Below are positions 52,124 to 61,234 of a stretch of 64,000 bases of DNA, in pieces. Origin of the DNA: Paenibacillus macquariensis (GTDB taxonomy: Bacteria > Bacillota > Bacilli > Paenibacillales > Paenibacillaceae); assembly GCF_900156375.1 (NCBI RefSeq), contig NZ_FTNK01000002.1:1-64000 (forward strand), given 5' to 3'. Position numbers and translations under genes: made by a program. Position 1 is the stretch's first letter. The number at the start of each line of letters is the position of its first letter. A model generated the notes under the pieces. That model saw nothing but the letters and a program-made list of their open reading frames with translations. It was not told the DNA's origin and did not search any database.

Positions 52124-53521
52124 ATGGAGTTACGCAAACCAAAAATTGGCCTACTGGGGTTGATGACAGAGGGCTATGAAGATGTGTTTCCCGGAATCAT
52201 CGAGAGGCAAACACGTTACGCACAAGAAATTGCGGACACACTTTCGCCTGTGGCAGACATACAATTTGCAGGGCCGGGGCTAAATCGAGTACGTATTGAA
52301 GAGATCATGGCACAGTACAACGCCGAGAAGCTTGATGGCGTGTTGATCGTTTTGTTGGCCTATTCGCAGGGGGCTTATCTCACTCGAGCGCTGGAAAACA
52401 ATCGTCTACCTATTGCGATGGCGGTGGTGCAACCTGACCAGGAAGTACTAGACGATTGGGAGGAGCTCGATCTCACTGTCAATCAAGGTATCCACGGTGC
52501 CCAGGACAACGCCAATGTGATTGTACGGGGTGGTTTTAAATGCCAGTTCTTTGCCGGAAACCGACATGAAGAAGGATTCGTGCGTTTTGTAGAAGATTTT
52601 GGGAAGGCGTGCTATGCACGTAGCCGGCTCAAAAACATGCGGACGGCTGTTTTTTCCCGTATGTGTGGGATGGGGGACATTCTCTCTGATGATTTAGCAC
52701 TGCTTCGCAAAATCGGACCGGAAAGCTGCCACGATACCATTGGTAGCGTCGTAACTCGGATGGATCAGGTGAGCAAGGAGGAAATTAACGCCCAAATTAA
52801 GCTGGACCACGAACGGTTTGATGTGGATCCCAAGCTGAGTTACGAATCGCATGCGATTGCGGTTAGAGAGTACTTTGGCTTTAAGCGCTATCTGGAGGAA
52901 AAGCGATACGACGCCTTCACTGCCCACTTTGACCAGTTTGCCGACGACGGGCGCTGGCGCCAACTACCACTGTACGCTGCCTCTAATCTGATGGCAGAGG
53001 GCTACGGATATGCCGCCGAGGGAGATGTAATGTGCGCCAGTATGGTATCGGCTGCCCATGCACTAGGTAATAACGACGCTAACTTTACTGAGATGTATTC
53101 CATGGACTTTGTCAAACAGGCTATCATTTTCTGCCATGCTGGCGAGGGGAACTGGGCAACCTGCCGCAGTGATATGCGTCCACGGTTGATAGATCGTTAC
53201 CTTGGCGAGGGCGGACTCGAGAATCCTCCCACACCTATTTTCACTCCGCAATACGGTCCAGCAACTCTTACCTCGCTTGTTGCGGTGGAGGGTAATCGCT
53301 TCCGTTTGGTGTTGGCCAAAGGTGAGATACTGCCAAAATCAGATTTGAAGCGTTGTGAGATGCCCTATTTCTTCTGGGTACCAGAAACGGGTATTCAGAA
53401 CTGTGTCGAGGGCTGGCTACGCAATGCTGGCACTCATCATGAGGTGATTAACATCGGGGATGTCTCCCGTCGCTGGAAAATGCTAGCAGACATGTTGGAC
53501 ATTGAATTTGTGGAAGTATGA
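52124..53521 (+). CDS. L-arabinose/L-fucose isomerase-like protein
   Basis: A 465-residue protein with the AraA-like layout: PKIGLLGLMTEGYEDVFPGI start, LIVLLAYSQGAYLTRALENN, NQGIHGAQDNANVIVRGG and GEGNWATCRSDMRP near the C-terminus. Sequence details differ from true AraA, so it is a divergent isomerase. Converting an aldose (pentose, hexose or tetrose) to a ketose before phosphorylation fits its position after the kinase gene. ATG 52124 overlaps the kinase region closely, indicating co-translation. Confidence 0.8.
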   Translation: MELRKPKIGLLGLMTEGYEDVFPGIIERQTRYAQEIADTLSPVADIQFAGPGLNRVRIEEIMAQYNAEKLDGVLIVLLAYSQGAYLTRALENNRLPIAMAVVQPDQEVLDDWEELDLTVNQGIHGAQDNANVIVRGGFKCQFFAGNRHEEGFVRFVEDFGKACYARSRLKNMRTAVFSRMCGMGDILSDDLALLRKIGPESCHDTIGSVVTRMDQVSKEEINAQIKLDHERFDVDPKLSYESHAIAVREYFGFKRYLEEKRYDAFTAHFDQFADDGRWRQLPLYAASNLMAEGYGYAAEGDVMCASMVSAAHALGNNDANFTEMYSMDFVKQAIIFCHAGEGNWATCRSDMRPRLIDRYLGEGGLENPPTPIFTPQYGPATLTSLVAVEGNRFRLVLAKGEILPKSDLKRCEMPYFFWVPETGIQNCVEGWLRNAGTHHEVINIGDVSRRWKMLADMLDIEFVEV

Positions 53522-53596
53522 ACCTGTTGGCAACGGTGGTTTAAGTTTTATTATGTAGGCCTGTAAGTCCTGTGTTTTGCAAATGGGAGGTGCCAT

Positions 53597-54298
53597 GTGA
53601 AGCAAATAATCAAGCCACCTTTTTTTGAAATTGGTGTGAAGAACTTTGTGTATGGAGATGCGGTGCTTGAAATGGCCATGGCAGCAGATGAGGCTGCCTA
53701 CCGCTATGATATTGATGTGCTGTTCATTGCACCATATACGGAAATTCGCCGTGTGGCGAAAAATACCACACGGCTAGTTATCTTGGCTCCTTACATGGAT
53801 ATTCTGCGTCCCGGGCGCGGCATGGCAGACGTTTTGCCAGAAGCGATACAAGATGCTGGTGCAAGGGGTGTTGTTATCAATCACTGTGAACGTCCTATGT
53901 CTCTGCCTGCTATCCGCCAAACCATTGAAAGAGCCAACGAACTGGACCTGTTGAGCTTCGCCTGCGCTGATACCATTGCTGAGGCAAGAGCAATTGCCCA
54001 ACTGCATCCTGACATCATCAATCCCGAACCATCGGACCTAATTGGTACGGGCAGTACTAGCGAAATAGACTATGTACAGCAGTCTATTCATGCGGTTAAA
54101 ACTATTTATCCCGATATTCTAGTAGAGCAAGCCGCAGGAATTACAACAGGCAGCCAGGTATACAACCTAATTTACGCAGGAGCGGAAGGGGTAGGCGCAG
54201 CTTCGGGCATTTTTCTGGCAGAGGATCCCATCACAATGATGAGGGAAATGGTTTCCAGTGTGAGAAGAGCGTATAACGACTTGCAGATAGTACAATAA
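53597..54298 (+). CDS. TIM-barrel isomerase, triosephosphate-isomerase-like
   Basis: A 233-residue TPI-fold protein. N-terminal KPPFFEIGVKNFVYGD replaces the N-x-K of true TPI. GVVINHCERP at about 94-103 corresponds to the catalytic-His strand, and NPEPSDLIGTGSTSE to the catalytic Glu and loop 6 region. The end AGAEGVGAASGIFLAEDP is the phosphate-binding end of the barrel. Such divergent TPIs act on tetrulose or other small sugar phosphates in sugar-alcohol and rare-sugar pathways. The start follows GGGAGGTG. Confidence 0.8.
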   Translation: MKQIIKPPFFEIGVKNFVYGDAVLEMAMAADEAAYRYDIDVLFIAPYTEIRRVAKNTTRLVILAPYMDILRPGRGMADVLPEAIQDAGARGVVINHCERPMSLPAIRQTIERANELDLLSFACADTIAEARAIAQLHPDIINPEPSDLIGTGSTSEIDYVQQSIHAVKTIYPDILVEQAAGITTGSQVYNLIYAGAEGVGAASGIFLAEDPITMMREMVSSVRRAYNDLQIVQ

Positions 54299-54353
54299 GT
54301 AGAGCTTAGAATTAAGTGGTTCTATCTTAATATCAATGTCAGGAGGTATCTAT

Positions 54354-54851
54354 ATGAAAACAATTAGAGAATCTATTGACCTTAGTTCCACTGGTGTTCG
54401 CCCTTCCTTCCATATGATTACTAGTGAAGTCAGAGATATTGTCGCGCGCTCAGGAGTTCAAAACGGTATTTGCGTGGTGTATTCCCACCACACCACATGC
54501 TCAGTGATGACACAGGAATGTTCTTTTGATGAGACCTATACCGGCCTTGAGTATCTACAACAGGATCTACTGGATATTTTTGAATCCATTATACCAACTT
54601 GCCGTAAAGAGGGGCAATATATGCATCCTGGGCCTGTGCTTACGGAGTTCTCAGCAAAGCACGGTGAAGACAAACCCCAGACGTTAAACACCGATGCACA
54701 TCTACGGTCAGTATTTCTAGGCCGCAGCGAAACTATAGTGATTGCCGACGGTGAGCTTGATCTTGGCAAGTTTGGTCATATTTATTTCATCGATTTTGAC
54801 CAGACCTGTGCACGTACAAGACAAGTACAAGTGCAAATAATGGGGGAATGA
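54354..54851 (+). CDS. YjbQ/UPF0047 family protein, copy 2
   Basis: A 165-residue paralogue of 50094-50591: VYSHHTTCSVMTQE, GQYMHPGPVLTEF, NTDAHLRSVFLGRSETIVIA and GHIYFIDFDQTCARTRQVQV. The two copies are about half identical and could form a hetero-oligomer (the family is trimeric) or do two successive steps. ATG 54354 has AGGAGG 7 nt upstream. It is the last gene of the sugar operon. Confidence 0.85.
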   Translation: MKTIRESIDLSSTGVRPSFHMITSEVRDIVARSGVQNGICVVYSHHTTCSVMTQECSFDETYTGLEYLQQDLLDIFESIIPTCRKEGQYMHPGPVLTEFSAKHGEDKPQTLNTDAHLRSVFLGRSETIVIADGELDLGKFGHIYFIDFDQTCARTRQVQVQIMGE

Positions 54852-55470
54852 GTTCGCTTGGGAGCGCATCATGCTAAAAGGTAAAAGGCTAACCTAAAAT
54901 TAAATACAATCTTGCTGTTACATACAGCGCGGTGATCCGTATCACAAGTAAAAGTGGTGATCATCACGATAGCGGGAAACTAAAGATGATTTACCCCAAT
55001 TAAGCAGGTTGCCAAAACAGTATTCTTAGCCCTGCTTTATTAAAAGAATAATAACTACTCTTTAGAGGACACTAACCCCCGTTGGTGTCTTTTCTCTTCC
55101 TAGCGGGTAATACTAACAACGAGACATTCCGCATGATGAGGTTACATAAATGGGGGCCAACAGCCTATATTCTTAAGTACCGGTTATTCCACCTGTCATT
55201 GATAGGATGTTCGCGTCAATCAATTATTGAATTCAAAATATTCAATAGAGAAATATACATATTAAGGTTCATCTAAAAAAAGTCTCGAATGTCTCTCATG
55301 CCATGAGAGACATTCTGGAACAGAATGAATATATCTTTATTAATAGATGATTTAATGAAACTGGATCAATTCTGCGAGACTCTACTAGATTTTTTTAATT
55401 AATCGTTGCATAATAGGTTGTTTTTGGGGATCCTGCAAAGATTAACGATTTTCCTTATCTAAGACAGGTT
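54852..55470. other. Intergenic stretch, no firm gene
   Basis: About 620 bases. Contains an imperfect GTGATCCGTATCAC element near 54931, and GTCTCTCATGCCATGAGAGAC at about 55292-55312, a palindrome that may be a terminator or operator. A 64-codon frame at 55082 shows no protein character. Confidence 0.45.
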
Positions 55471-55839
55471 ATGGAAGCGAGTATGAATGACAAGCTGATC
55501 GGAAAAAGTTTGATTTATGGTCTCTTACTTGCAATTGAGTATAGAAAAGACTTTCAAGATGTACTTTCCTATGTTGAAGGCAATTTGTTCTTTCGCGATC
55601 TTAATTGTGATCGTGGCAATCCTTGGTTTGAAGATTCTGTAAGTTTCTCATGAGTAGCCCAATGGTACAAATATCATCAACTTCTTCAAGATATTTCATA
55701 TAAAGAAGTCAAGAGGATATTTGAAATCTGTGTTCAGTATGAACTTATTCCGCAACTCTCACAAGATGAGTTCGATGCGCTCGTTACTACGGATATCTTA
55801 TGCGGTCCTGGAAATTATGTGCTTCGAAAGAAATGGTAA
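55471..55839 (+). pseudogene. Remnant of an unknown gene with in-frame stop
   Basis: One frame reads MEASMNDKLIGKSLIYGLLL ... NPWFEDSVSFS, a TGA, then VAQWYKYHQLLQDISYKEVK ... GPGNYVLRKKW. The amino acid pattern is protein-like on both sides of the stop. No family was recognised. Confidence 0.4.
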
Positions 55840-55902
55840 ATACACCGATGCTTCTTACATAGCTCTGAATCTACTGCTCCTTAAGAAAGCGTATGCTTCC
55901 TT

Positions 55903-57275
55903 TTAACTGCTCTGTTTTCCTACCTCATGCGACTCTTCCAAGCGACTATACTTCAAATATAAATCTCCAATGCGTTTCAGCATTTCTTCGTTATCCGGTT
56001 GGAAGTGAACAGCCCATTCCATATATTTAATTGCTTCCGGCAGTTCTCCCGCCTCTATGCAATATTCAGACATGAACTGGCTTAGAATGAACAGCTTTTC
56101 TTCCAGCTTGGTACGCAGGCTCAATATCCAATCATCGGTTAAAGTGCTGAACGAGTGGGTATGAAGTTTCTCAAACAAACGTGAACAAAGTTTGTTTATG
56201 TATGAAATCTTGCTCAGCCCACGCTTCGTCAAGCTGCTCTATGAATGCCGTTAAGTCACATTTAATTGTTCTGCTTAGAAAGATATGTTCCTTATCCAGC
56301 GTGAGAAATCCGTAATTCATATCCTTAATGAGCTTTCGCAAATGCGTTAAGTACATCCGCAAATTATGCCGTGCTTTCCCTACTGCAACCTCACCCCATA
56401 AATCATCACACAATTGTTCCCTTGTTATAGACTGGTTCATGACCAAATAGATGAGAATTTGCTTGGCGTAGCGCTGATTCCAGCCTTCAACAATTTGCTT
56501 TCCATTAACAAAAACCTGAAACTGATTTATTAAATTGACTCTTAAGGTATTTATTGATGAAGTTTGGTTTTGTTCATCCAGTCTTTCAAATAATTCACTA
56601 TGCAGCACTTGAAGGAACGAATCTCCGCTTTTTGGCGAAGTATTACCATTTTGAAAAAAATGATGGATTTGCTTATAGGTTTCTTCAAGCTGGTCGTAAA
56701 ACGTCATGTTAGATGAATTCAGAATGGTCATGCATTGCGAATTCGGAATATAAGCGGTCTGTAAGCCTGATAAATAGGTCGGATAAATAGGGTCAAGATC
56801 ACCTGAAATAATGACTACTGGGCGAGTATTTTGTTTAAGCTCTTCAAAAATATCATCATGAATAGCTACAAATGCTTCCCAAATCTCGAAATAGGTTTCC
56901 GGAGTAACCTGATGAAACCCTTGATATAACTTTTTCATCTCAGGACTACCCACAGGATATAGCGTAATGTTTGGGATGAGATGGTCGGCTAGATGGTTAA
57001 TAGAACTGTTTTGAACTAATGATTTACGATGATCTATGAATTTATTGGCAGTACTTTTCGGGAAAAATAAAGGTACAGAGTGCAGACTACAGCCTAGTAC
57101 CATTGATGATATACACCCAATAGAACTGCACAAAGGCTCCCAGCTCCTTGACCTGCAACATAGAAAGTGGAGATTTTTAAGCTTTTTAATATGAAAAGCG
57201 TATCTTCATAAAGCAATCTCCAAGATAATTTTTCTGTACCTTTATCGCTCAACCCATGACCAAGTAAACAGATTA
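55903..57275 (-). pseudogene. Frameshifted alpha/beta hydrolase plus SARP/BTAD-type regulator
   Basis: Read on the minus strand in at least three frames. First GHGLSDKGTEKLSWRLLYED and STFYVAGQGAGSLCAVLLGV (hydrolase elbow). Then, from 57133, the hydrolase end (PVVIISGDLDPIYP) followed by a winged helix (NLINQFQVFVNGKQIVEGWN, ARHNLRMYLTHLRKLIKDM) of the SARP/OmpR type. Then, from 56232, a helical TPR-like bacterial transcriptional-activation domain (EKLFILSQFMSEYCIEAGEL). The start of the hydrolase is missing. Intact, this would be a one-protein ligand-sensing regulator. Confidence 0.65.
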
Positions 57276-57634
57276 CAGATGATAAAAATTATAAGTTGTT
57301 AAATAAATTAAGGAATGATATTTATCATAATTTACGTGCGGGTACTTTCATGGTGATGATGGTTTAGAATACTATAATAACCTTTTATTCGTAATTGTGT
57401 TTGAGAACACAAAAATGCTTTATAATTTTGTTGAGTATCTTGGCAATAAGGGTAAAGTTAAAATTGATAGAGAAACGATCTCTGTTCTTGTAGGAGTGGA
57501 TTGAAAAACAAAAAATGTTGCGATTGGTATAGCTAGTTATTGACCCACACGTACCTGTCATTGGTGTCAACAACTATAAACACAGTTTTGCAAAAAGTAT
57601 AAAACCACCGTTCATATTGTAGGTGGTTCGTCGG
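57276..57634. other. Debris between pseudogenes
   Basis: Short protein-like remnants are visible (LLNKLRNDIYHNLRAGTF; EYYNNLLFVIVFENTKMLYN then FVEYLGNKGKVKID) in different frames, indicating one decayed gene of unknown family. No intact gene. Confidence 0.4.
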
Positions 57635-57836
57635 AAACCACGATACGCCCCACCATGATATACTCTTCTACGATCATATCGTTTATCAAGGAACCAACCA
57701 AAGTCGAATAGATTGCTCCCAGATATACCTGAAATCCAGAGACGGATATGTGTACCCGAATGAGAAACCAGGCCTGGGCATTAATATCGATGAGGAAATG
57801 GCTTCCAGATTCCCATGTGAGAACGTGGTTCCGGCT
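57635..57836 (+). pseudogene. C-terminal fragment of an enolase-superfamily sugar dehydratase
   Basis: One frame reads DGYVYPNEKPGLGINIDEEM then ASRFPCENVVPAWTW, typical of the end of mannonate/galactonate dehydratase-like (RspA/MR-type) enzymes. Everything before it is lost. The frame is open into the downstream kinase gene, which gives the kinase a false 50-residue extension if the first ATG is used. Confidence 0.6.
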
Positions 57837-57899
57837 TGGACGTGGATGTTCCAACTTATCCAGATTAAGAATTTATTATTTTTGGGAGCGTGTGGTTAT

Positions 57900-59660
57900 A
57901 TGTTTTTCAACATGAGGAGAAATTTAAAATCATTTCTTTATGATTACCTGACCTTGAAAAAGAGGATTATTATTATCTTCTTATTCAGCTCGTTGATTCC
58001 GTTTATTAGCATAGGACTGATTTCTTACTTTACGATCTACTCGATTCTTACAAATAAAATTCAAAGCGGTATTCAAAGTAATTTAAATCAAGTTGAGCTT
58101 TCGTTAGAGAACACCCTCAGTAATTTGAACCATGTATCCCAACAGCTTGCATTTGAAGGCAGTGTAGGCAAGAAATTAGATCAATTGTTATCAAGTACAG
58201 ATAGTAAGCCATTCGAACGAGTCAAAATGAAAAGCAACCTGAAGGAAGAATTAAGCCTAATCACTTTTACGAATCCTAGTATCGGATTAACCCTGTATTA
58301 TTTCCAAGATGATCATTCCTATGATCTTGAAAATTCGGGAGTCAAGGATAATTTTTCTCCGGAAAAATTGCCATTGCTTGCCCAATACTCTGGAATTTCC
58401 TATTATGGTCCACATGTAAGCAACAACCGTTTTGATCATCAATATGTGTTGTCTGCTTTAAGAAAAGTCGAACTGCCTAATCGAGATGATGTTTATGTTT
58501 ACATTGAAACAGGGTTACATTTGACACAAAGCATCCTCAAAAATGATCAAACCGGGGGGAAGAACTCCCATATATTCCTTGACAATAATGGTAGAATTGC
58601 CTATAGCGAATTACCGAATACATTTGCAATAGATACAACGTTCCCTGGCATTGAAAAAGGAAAATCTTTCGGTACACAAAATGGGTTTTACTGGTTTAGG
58701 AAAGTAAGTAGTCAAGGTTGGAGCATTGTCTCCGTGATCCCTAAAGCAGATTATAACAAAGAGATGAATCGATGGTTCGTTCAAATCCTACTATTTTCGA
58801 TATTTTTCTTGGGAATGAGTCTATTCTTGGCCTGGCTATTATGGAAAATGGTGTATCGACCATTGACCGGCTTCAATAAAGAAATTAAGCTGATGGCACA
58901 AAACCGAATCCAGTCTGGCGTAGCAAGAACAAGAATACCAGAGTTTGATTTCCTCTTGGATCAATTTCGGCAAATGAAAGAACAAATTTGGGATTTGTTT
59001 GCGGAAGTTGAGCAGAAGGAAAGGCGCAGAGTTGATCTTGAAGTAGAGAAATTACTTTATCAAATCAATCCTCATTTTCTGATGAATACGTTGGATACGG
59101 TGCATTGGCTGGCTGTCATGAATGGGCAGAACGAAATCGATCGTCTTGTATCGTCATTAAATAAACTGCTGCATTATAATTTAGGCAAGCTAGGACAAGC
59201 TTCAACGATTCAAGAGGAAATCGAGGCGTTGAAGCAATACCTTATTTTGCAGCAGATTCGTTATGATTTTCAATTTGATGTGCAGATTCATATGGATGAA
59301 GAGGCATTGAAAATGCCGATTCCGCGGTTCATCCTTCAACCACTCGTGGAAAACTCCCTGTATCATGGTTTAAGCGATGATGGTTTCATCCGAGTTGATG
59401 TAAAATTAACACAAACGATCAATATTTCGATTCATGACAACGGGTCTGGGATGTCAGAAGAAACCATAAAAAATTTATTGAATAACCCAGAAGTTGAAAA
59501 TAGGAAGGTTGGTATGGGCATAGGGATGAACTATGTGAAGCGTATGATTGAATCCCAATATGGTGAGCGGGCCGAGTTGAAAATTAATAGTGTGATAGGG
59601 AAAGGGACGAGCATTTTTTTAAGCTTGCCCCTCTTGGAGGATGAACCAAATCATGATTAA
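57900..59660 (+). CDS. YesM-type sensor histidine kinase, second system
   Basis: A 586-residue kinase from ATG 57900 (GGGAGCGTG upstream; ATG 57912 is also possible). Membrane helix IIIIFLFSSLIPFISIGLIS at about 23-42, an extracytoplasmic domain, a second helix ILLFSIFFLGMSLFLAWLLW, a HAMP-like linker, QINPHFLMNTLDTVHW with the phospho-His, LQPLVENSLYHGL and IHDNGSGMSEE. It should control the transporter genes that follow. Upstream sequence in the same frame belongs to a dehydratase remnant. Confidence 0.9.
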   Translation: MFFNMRRNLKSFLYDYLTLKKRIIIIFLFSSLIPFISIGLISYFTIYSILTNKIQSGIQSNLNQVELSLENTLSNLNHVSQQLAFEGSVGKKLDQLLSSTDSKPFERVKMKSNLKEELSLITFTNPSIGLTLYYFQDDHSYDLENSGVKDNFSPEKLPLLAQYSGISYYGPHVSNNRFDHQYVLSALRKVELPNRDDVYVYIETGLHLTQSILKNDQTGGKNSHIFLDNNGRIAYSELPNTFAIDTTFPGIEKGKSFGTQNGFYWFRKVSSQGWSIVSVIPKADYNKEMNRWFVQILLFSIFFLGMSLFLAWLLWKMVYRPLTGFNKEIKLMAQNRIQSGVARTRIPEFDFLLDQFRQMKEQIWDLFAEVEQKERRRVDLEVEKLLYQINPHFLMNTLDTVHWLAVMNGQNEIDRLVSSLNKLLHYNLGKLGQASTIQEEIEALKQYLILQQIRYDFQFDVQIHMDEEALKMPIPRFILQPLVENSLYHGLSDDGFIRVDVKLTQTINISIHDNGSGMSEETIKNLLNNPEVENRKVGMGIGMNYVKRMIESQYGERAELKINSVIGKGTSIFLSLPLLEDEPNHD

Positions 59661-61065
59661 AGTGATGATTGTTGATGATGATAAATTAGTCCGAAAAGGC
59701 CTTATTTCGGCAATGCCTTGGAAGGATTTTGATATGGAGGTTGTCGGTGAAGCAAGTAATGGCCAAAAAGCATTGGAATTTTTAGAATCTAATGCTGTTG
59801 ATTTACTGCTTACTGACCTTGCTATGCCTGTTATGTCGGGCCTTGAATTAATAAAAAGGGTCCGTAAAGAGTTCACTCATATCTATATTGTAGTATTGAC
59901 GCTCCATCAGGATTTTGAATACATCCAAGAGGCGCTTAGATTAGGCGCGATTGATTACATTGCTAAAGTTCAGCTTGAAAAAGAGCGCTTTGAGGAAGTG
60001 CTTGAAAGAATCTACAACCGGATTGCGCAAGAACAAAAACGAGATCCAAATCCAAATGAGATTTTTGCAATTGATCGAGGCTATGCATTGATCTCAATAA
60101 ATAATGCTGTTGGAGATTATTGGGTAAAAGAGTGGAGCGAAAACGCAGATCAATCCATGATTGAAGTGGATATTAACCTTTGGCTCTGGACGCAACCGTT
60201 GGAGCAGCCAAACGAATTATGGTTAGAACGGATTTCACAGGTAATCAGTACTAAATCGGGGTGGGCCCTGATAAATCTGAAGGGCCTCTACGGCAGATAT
60301 CATAAAGATGTACATCGTCGGTTAAGAGAATATAGAGAGAAGGATTTCTTTTATGATTATGATCCGCATTCTAGCATAGGGTCTATTTTGCTGCAAGGTT
60401 GGGACGATCACAAGCAAGTACGATCTGAAGAAAGCATAAATCTTATGAAGGAGCAATGGTCGTCTCACGAATGGATTTATCAAGACAGCTTATTAAATAA
60501 TCATATCCATGCTTTGAAGTTGATGCGGTTACCACAGGCGAAGCTGTTGGGGTTGCTGTATTCGTTAATCGATAAATGGAATCTTTTATTTTATCCTATG
60601 AGCTTAGTGAAAATTCAACTGCCGGATTCGTTTGATTCCTGGTATCAGGTTGATGCATGGTGTAAAGCCACACGTAATATGATCCGTAACGCTATTGATA
60701 AACCTACATTTTCGCAAGAGGTTATGGAATGTATTATTAAAGCTGCGTATATCGCTCATGAGGAGATGAATCAACAGATTACTGCGGCTAATATTTCTAA
60801 AAGGGTCAATATGAGTCGGAGCTACTTTAGCCAATGCTTTAAAGAAATTGTTGGTATGAGTTTTAGCGACTATTTACGTCAGGTTCGCATCGAAAAAGCA
60901 AAGGAGCTTCTGCTTTATACCAACAAAACAATCCTTTGGATTGCAGAACACGTTGGTTATATGGATGAAAAGTATTTTAGCCGCACCTTTCGAGAGCAAA
61001 CTGACATGCTTCCGAGTAAATATCGTCAGACGCATGATACAGGTAGAGATATGTCCGATAAATAG
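59653..61065 (+). CDS. YesN-type response regulator, second system
   Basis: A 470-residue regulator: MIKVMIVDDDKLVRKGLISA receiver start, phospho-Asp55 in LLTDLAMPVMSG, and a C-terminal AraC double helix-turn-helix (TAANISKRVNMSRSYFSQCF then KEIVGMSFSDYL, ending LPSKYRQTH). It overlaps the kinase end by 8 bp. Start ATG 59653 is preferred because ATG 59641 abuts GGAGG. It probably activates the transporter genes from 61235. Confidence 0.92.
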   Translation: MIKVMIVDDDKLVRKGLISAMPWKDFDMEVVGEASNGQKALEFLESNAVDLLLTDLAMPVMSGLELIKRVRKEFTHIYIVVLTLHQDFEYIQEALRLGAIDYIAKVQLEKERFEEVLERIYNRIAQEQKRDPNPNEIFAIDRGYALISINNAVGDYWVKEWSENADQSMIEVDINLWLWTQPLEQPNELWLERISQVISTKSGWALINLKGLYGRYHKDVHRRLREYREKDFFYDYDPHSSIGSILLQGWDDHKQVRSEESINLMKEQWSSHEWIYQDSLLNNHIHALKLMRLPQAKLLGLLYSLIDKWNLLFYPMSLVKIQLPDSFDSWYQVDAWCKATRNMIRNAIDKPTFSQEVMECIIKAAYIAHEEMNQQITAANISKRVNMSRSYFSQCFKEIVGMSFSDYLRQVRIEKAKELLLYTNKTILWIAEHVGYMDEKYFSRTFREQTDMLPSKYRQTHDTGRDMSDK

Positions 61066-61234
61066 GGGGACAAATGCTGGATAACTGCTGGATAACTGCG
61101 AAAAAATCGTGAATCCTTGCTAGTCTTCGGTCATTTGCCTCTCTAATCGTGTAACCATTGTCTATCCAAACAAGAGGCTTTTGTGTGTTACCTTTTAAAT
61201 GTGGAAAAAATTAAAAGTGAAAGAAGGGGCACAC

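Noticed and set aside
57750..57899. The first 50 codons of the second kinase frame as part of the kinase
   Set aside because: They encode the end of an enolase-superfamily dehydratase (PNEKPGLGINIDEE) and come from a remnant upstream. Membrane kinases of this family start near the first helix.
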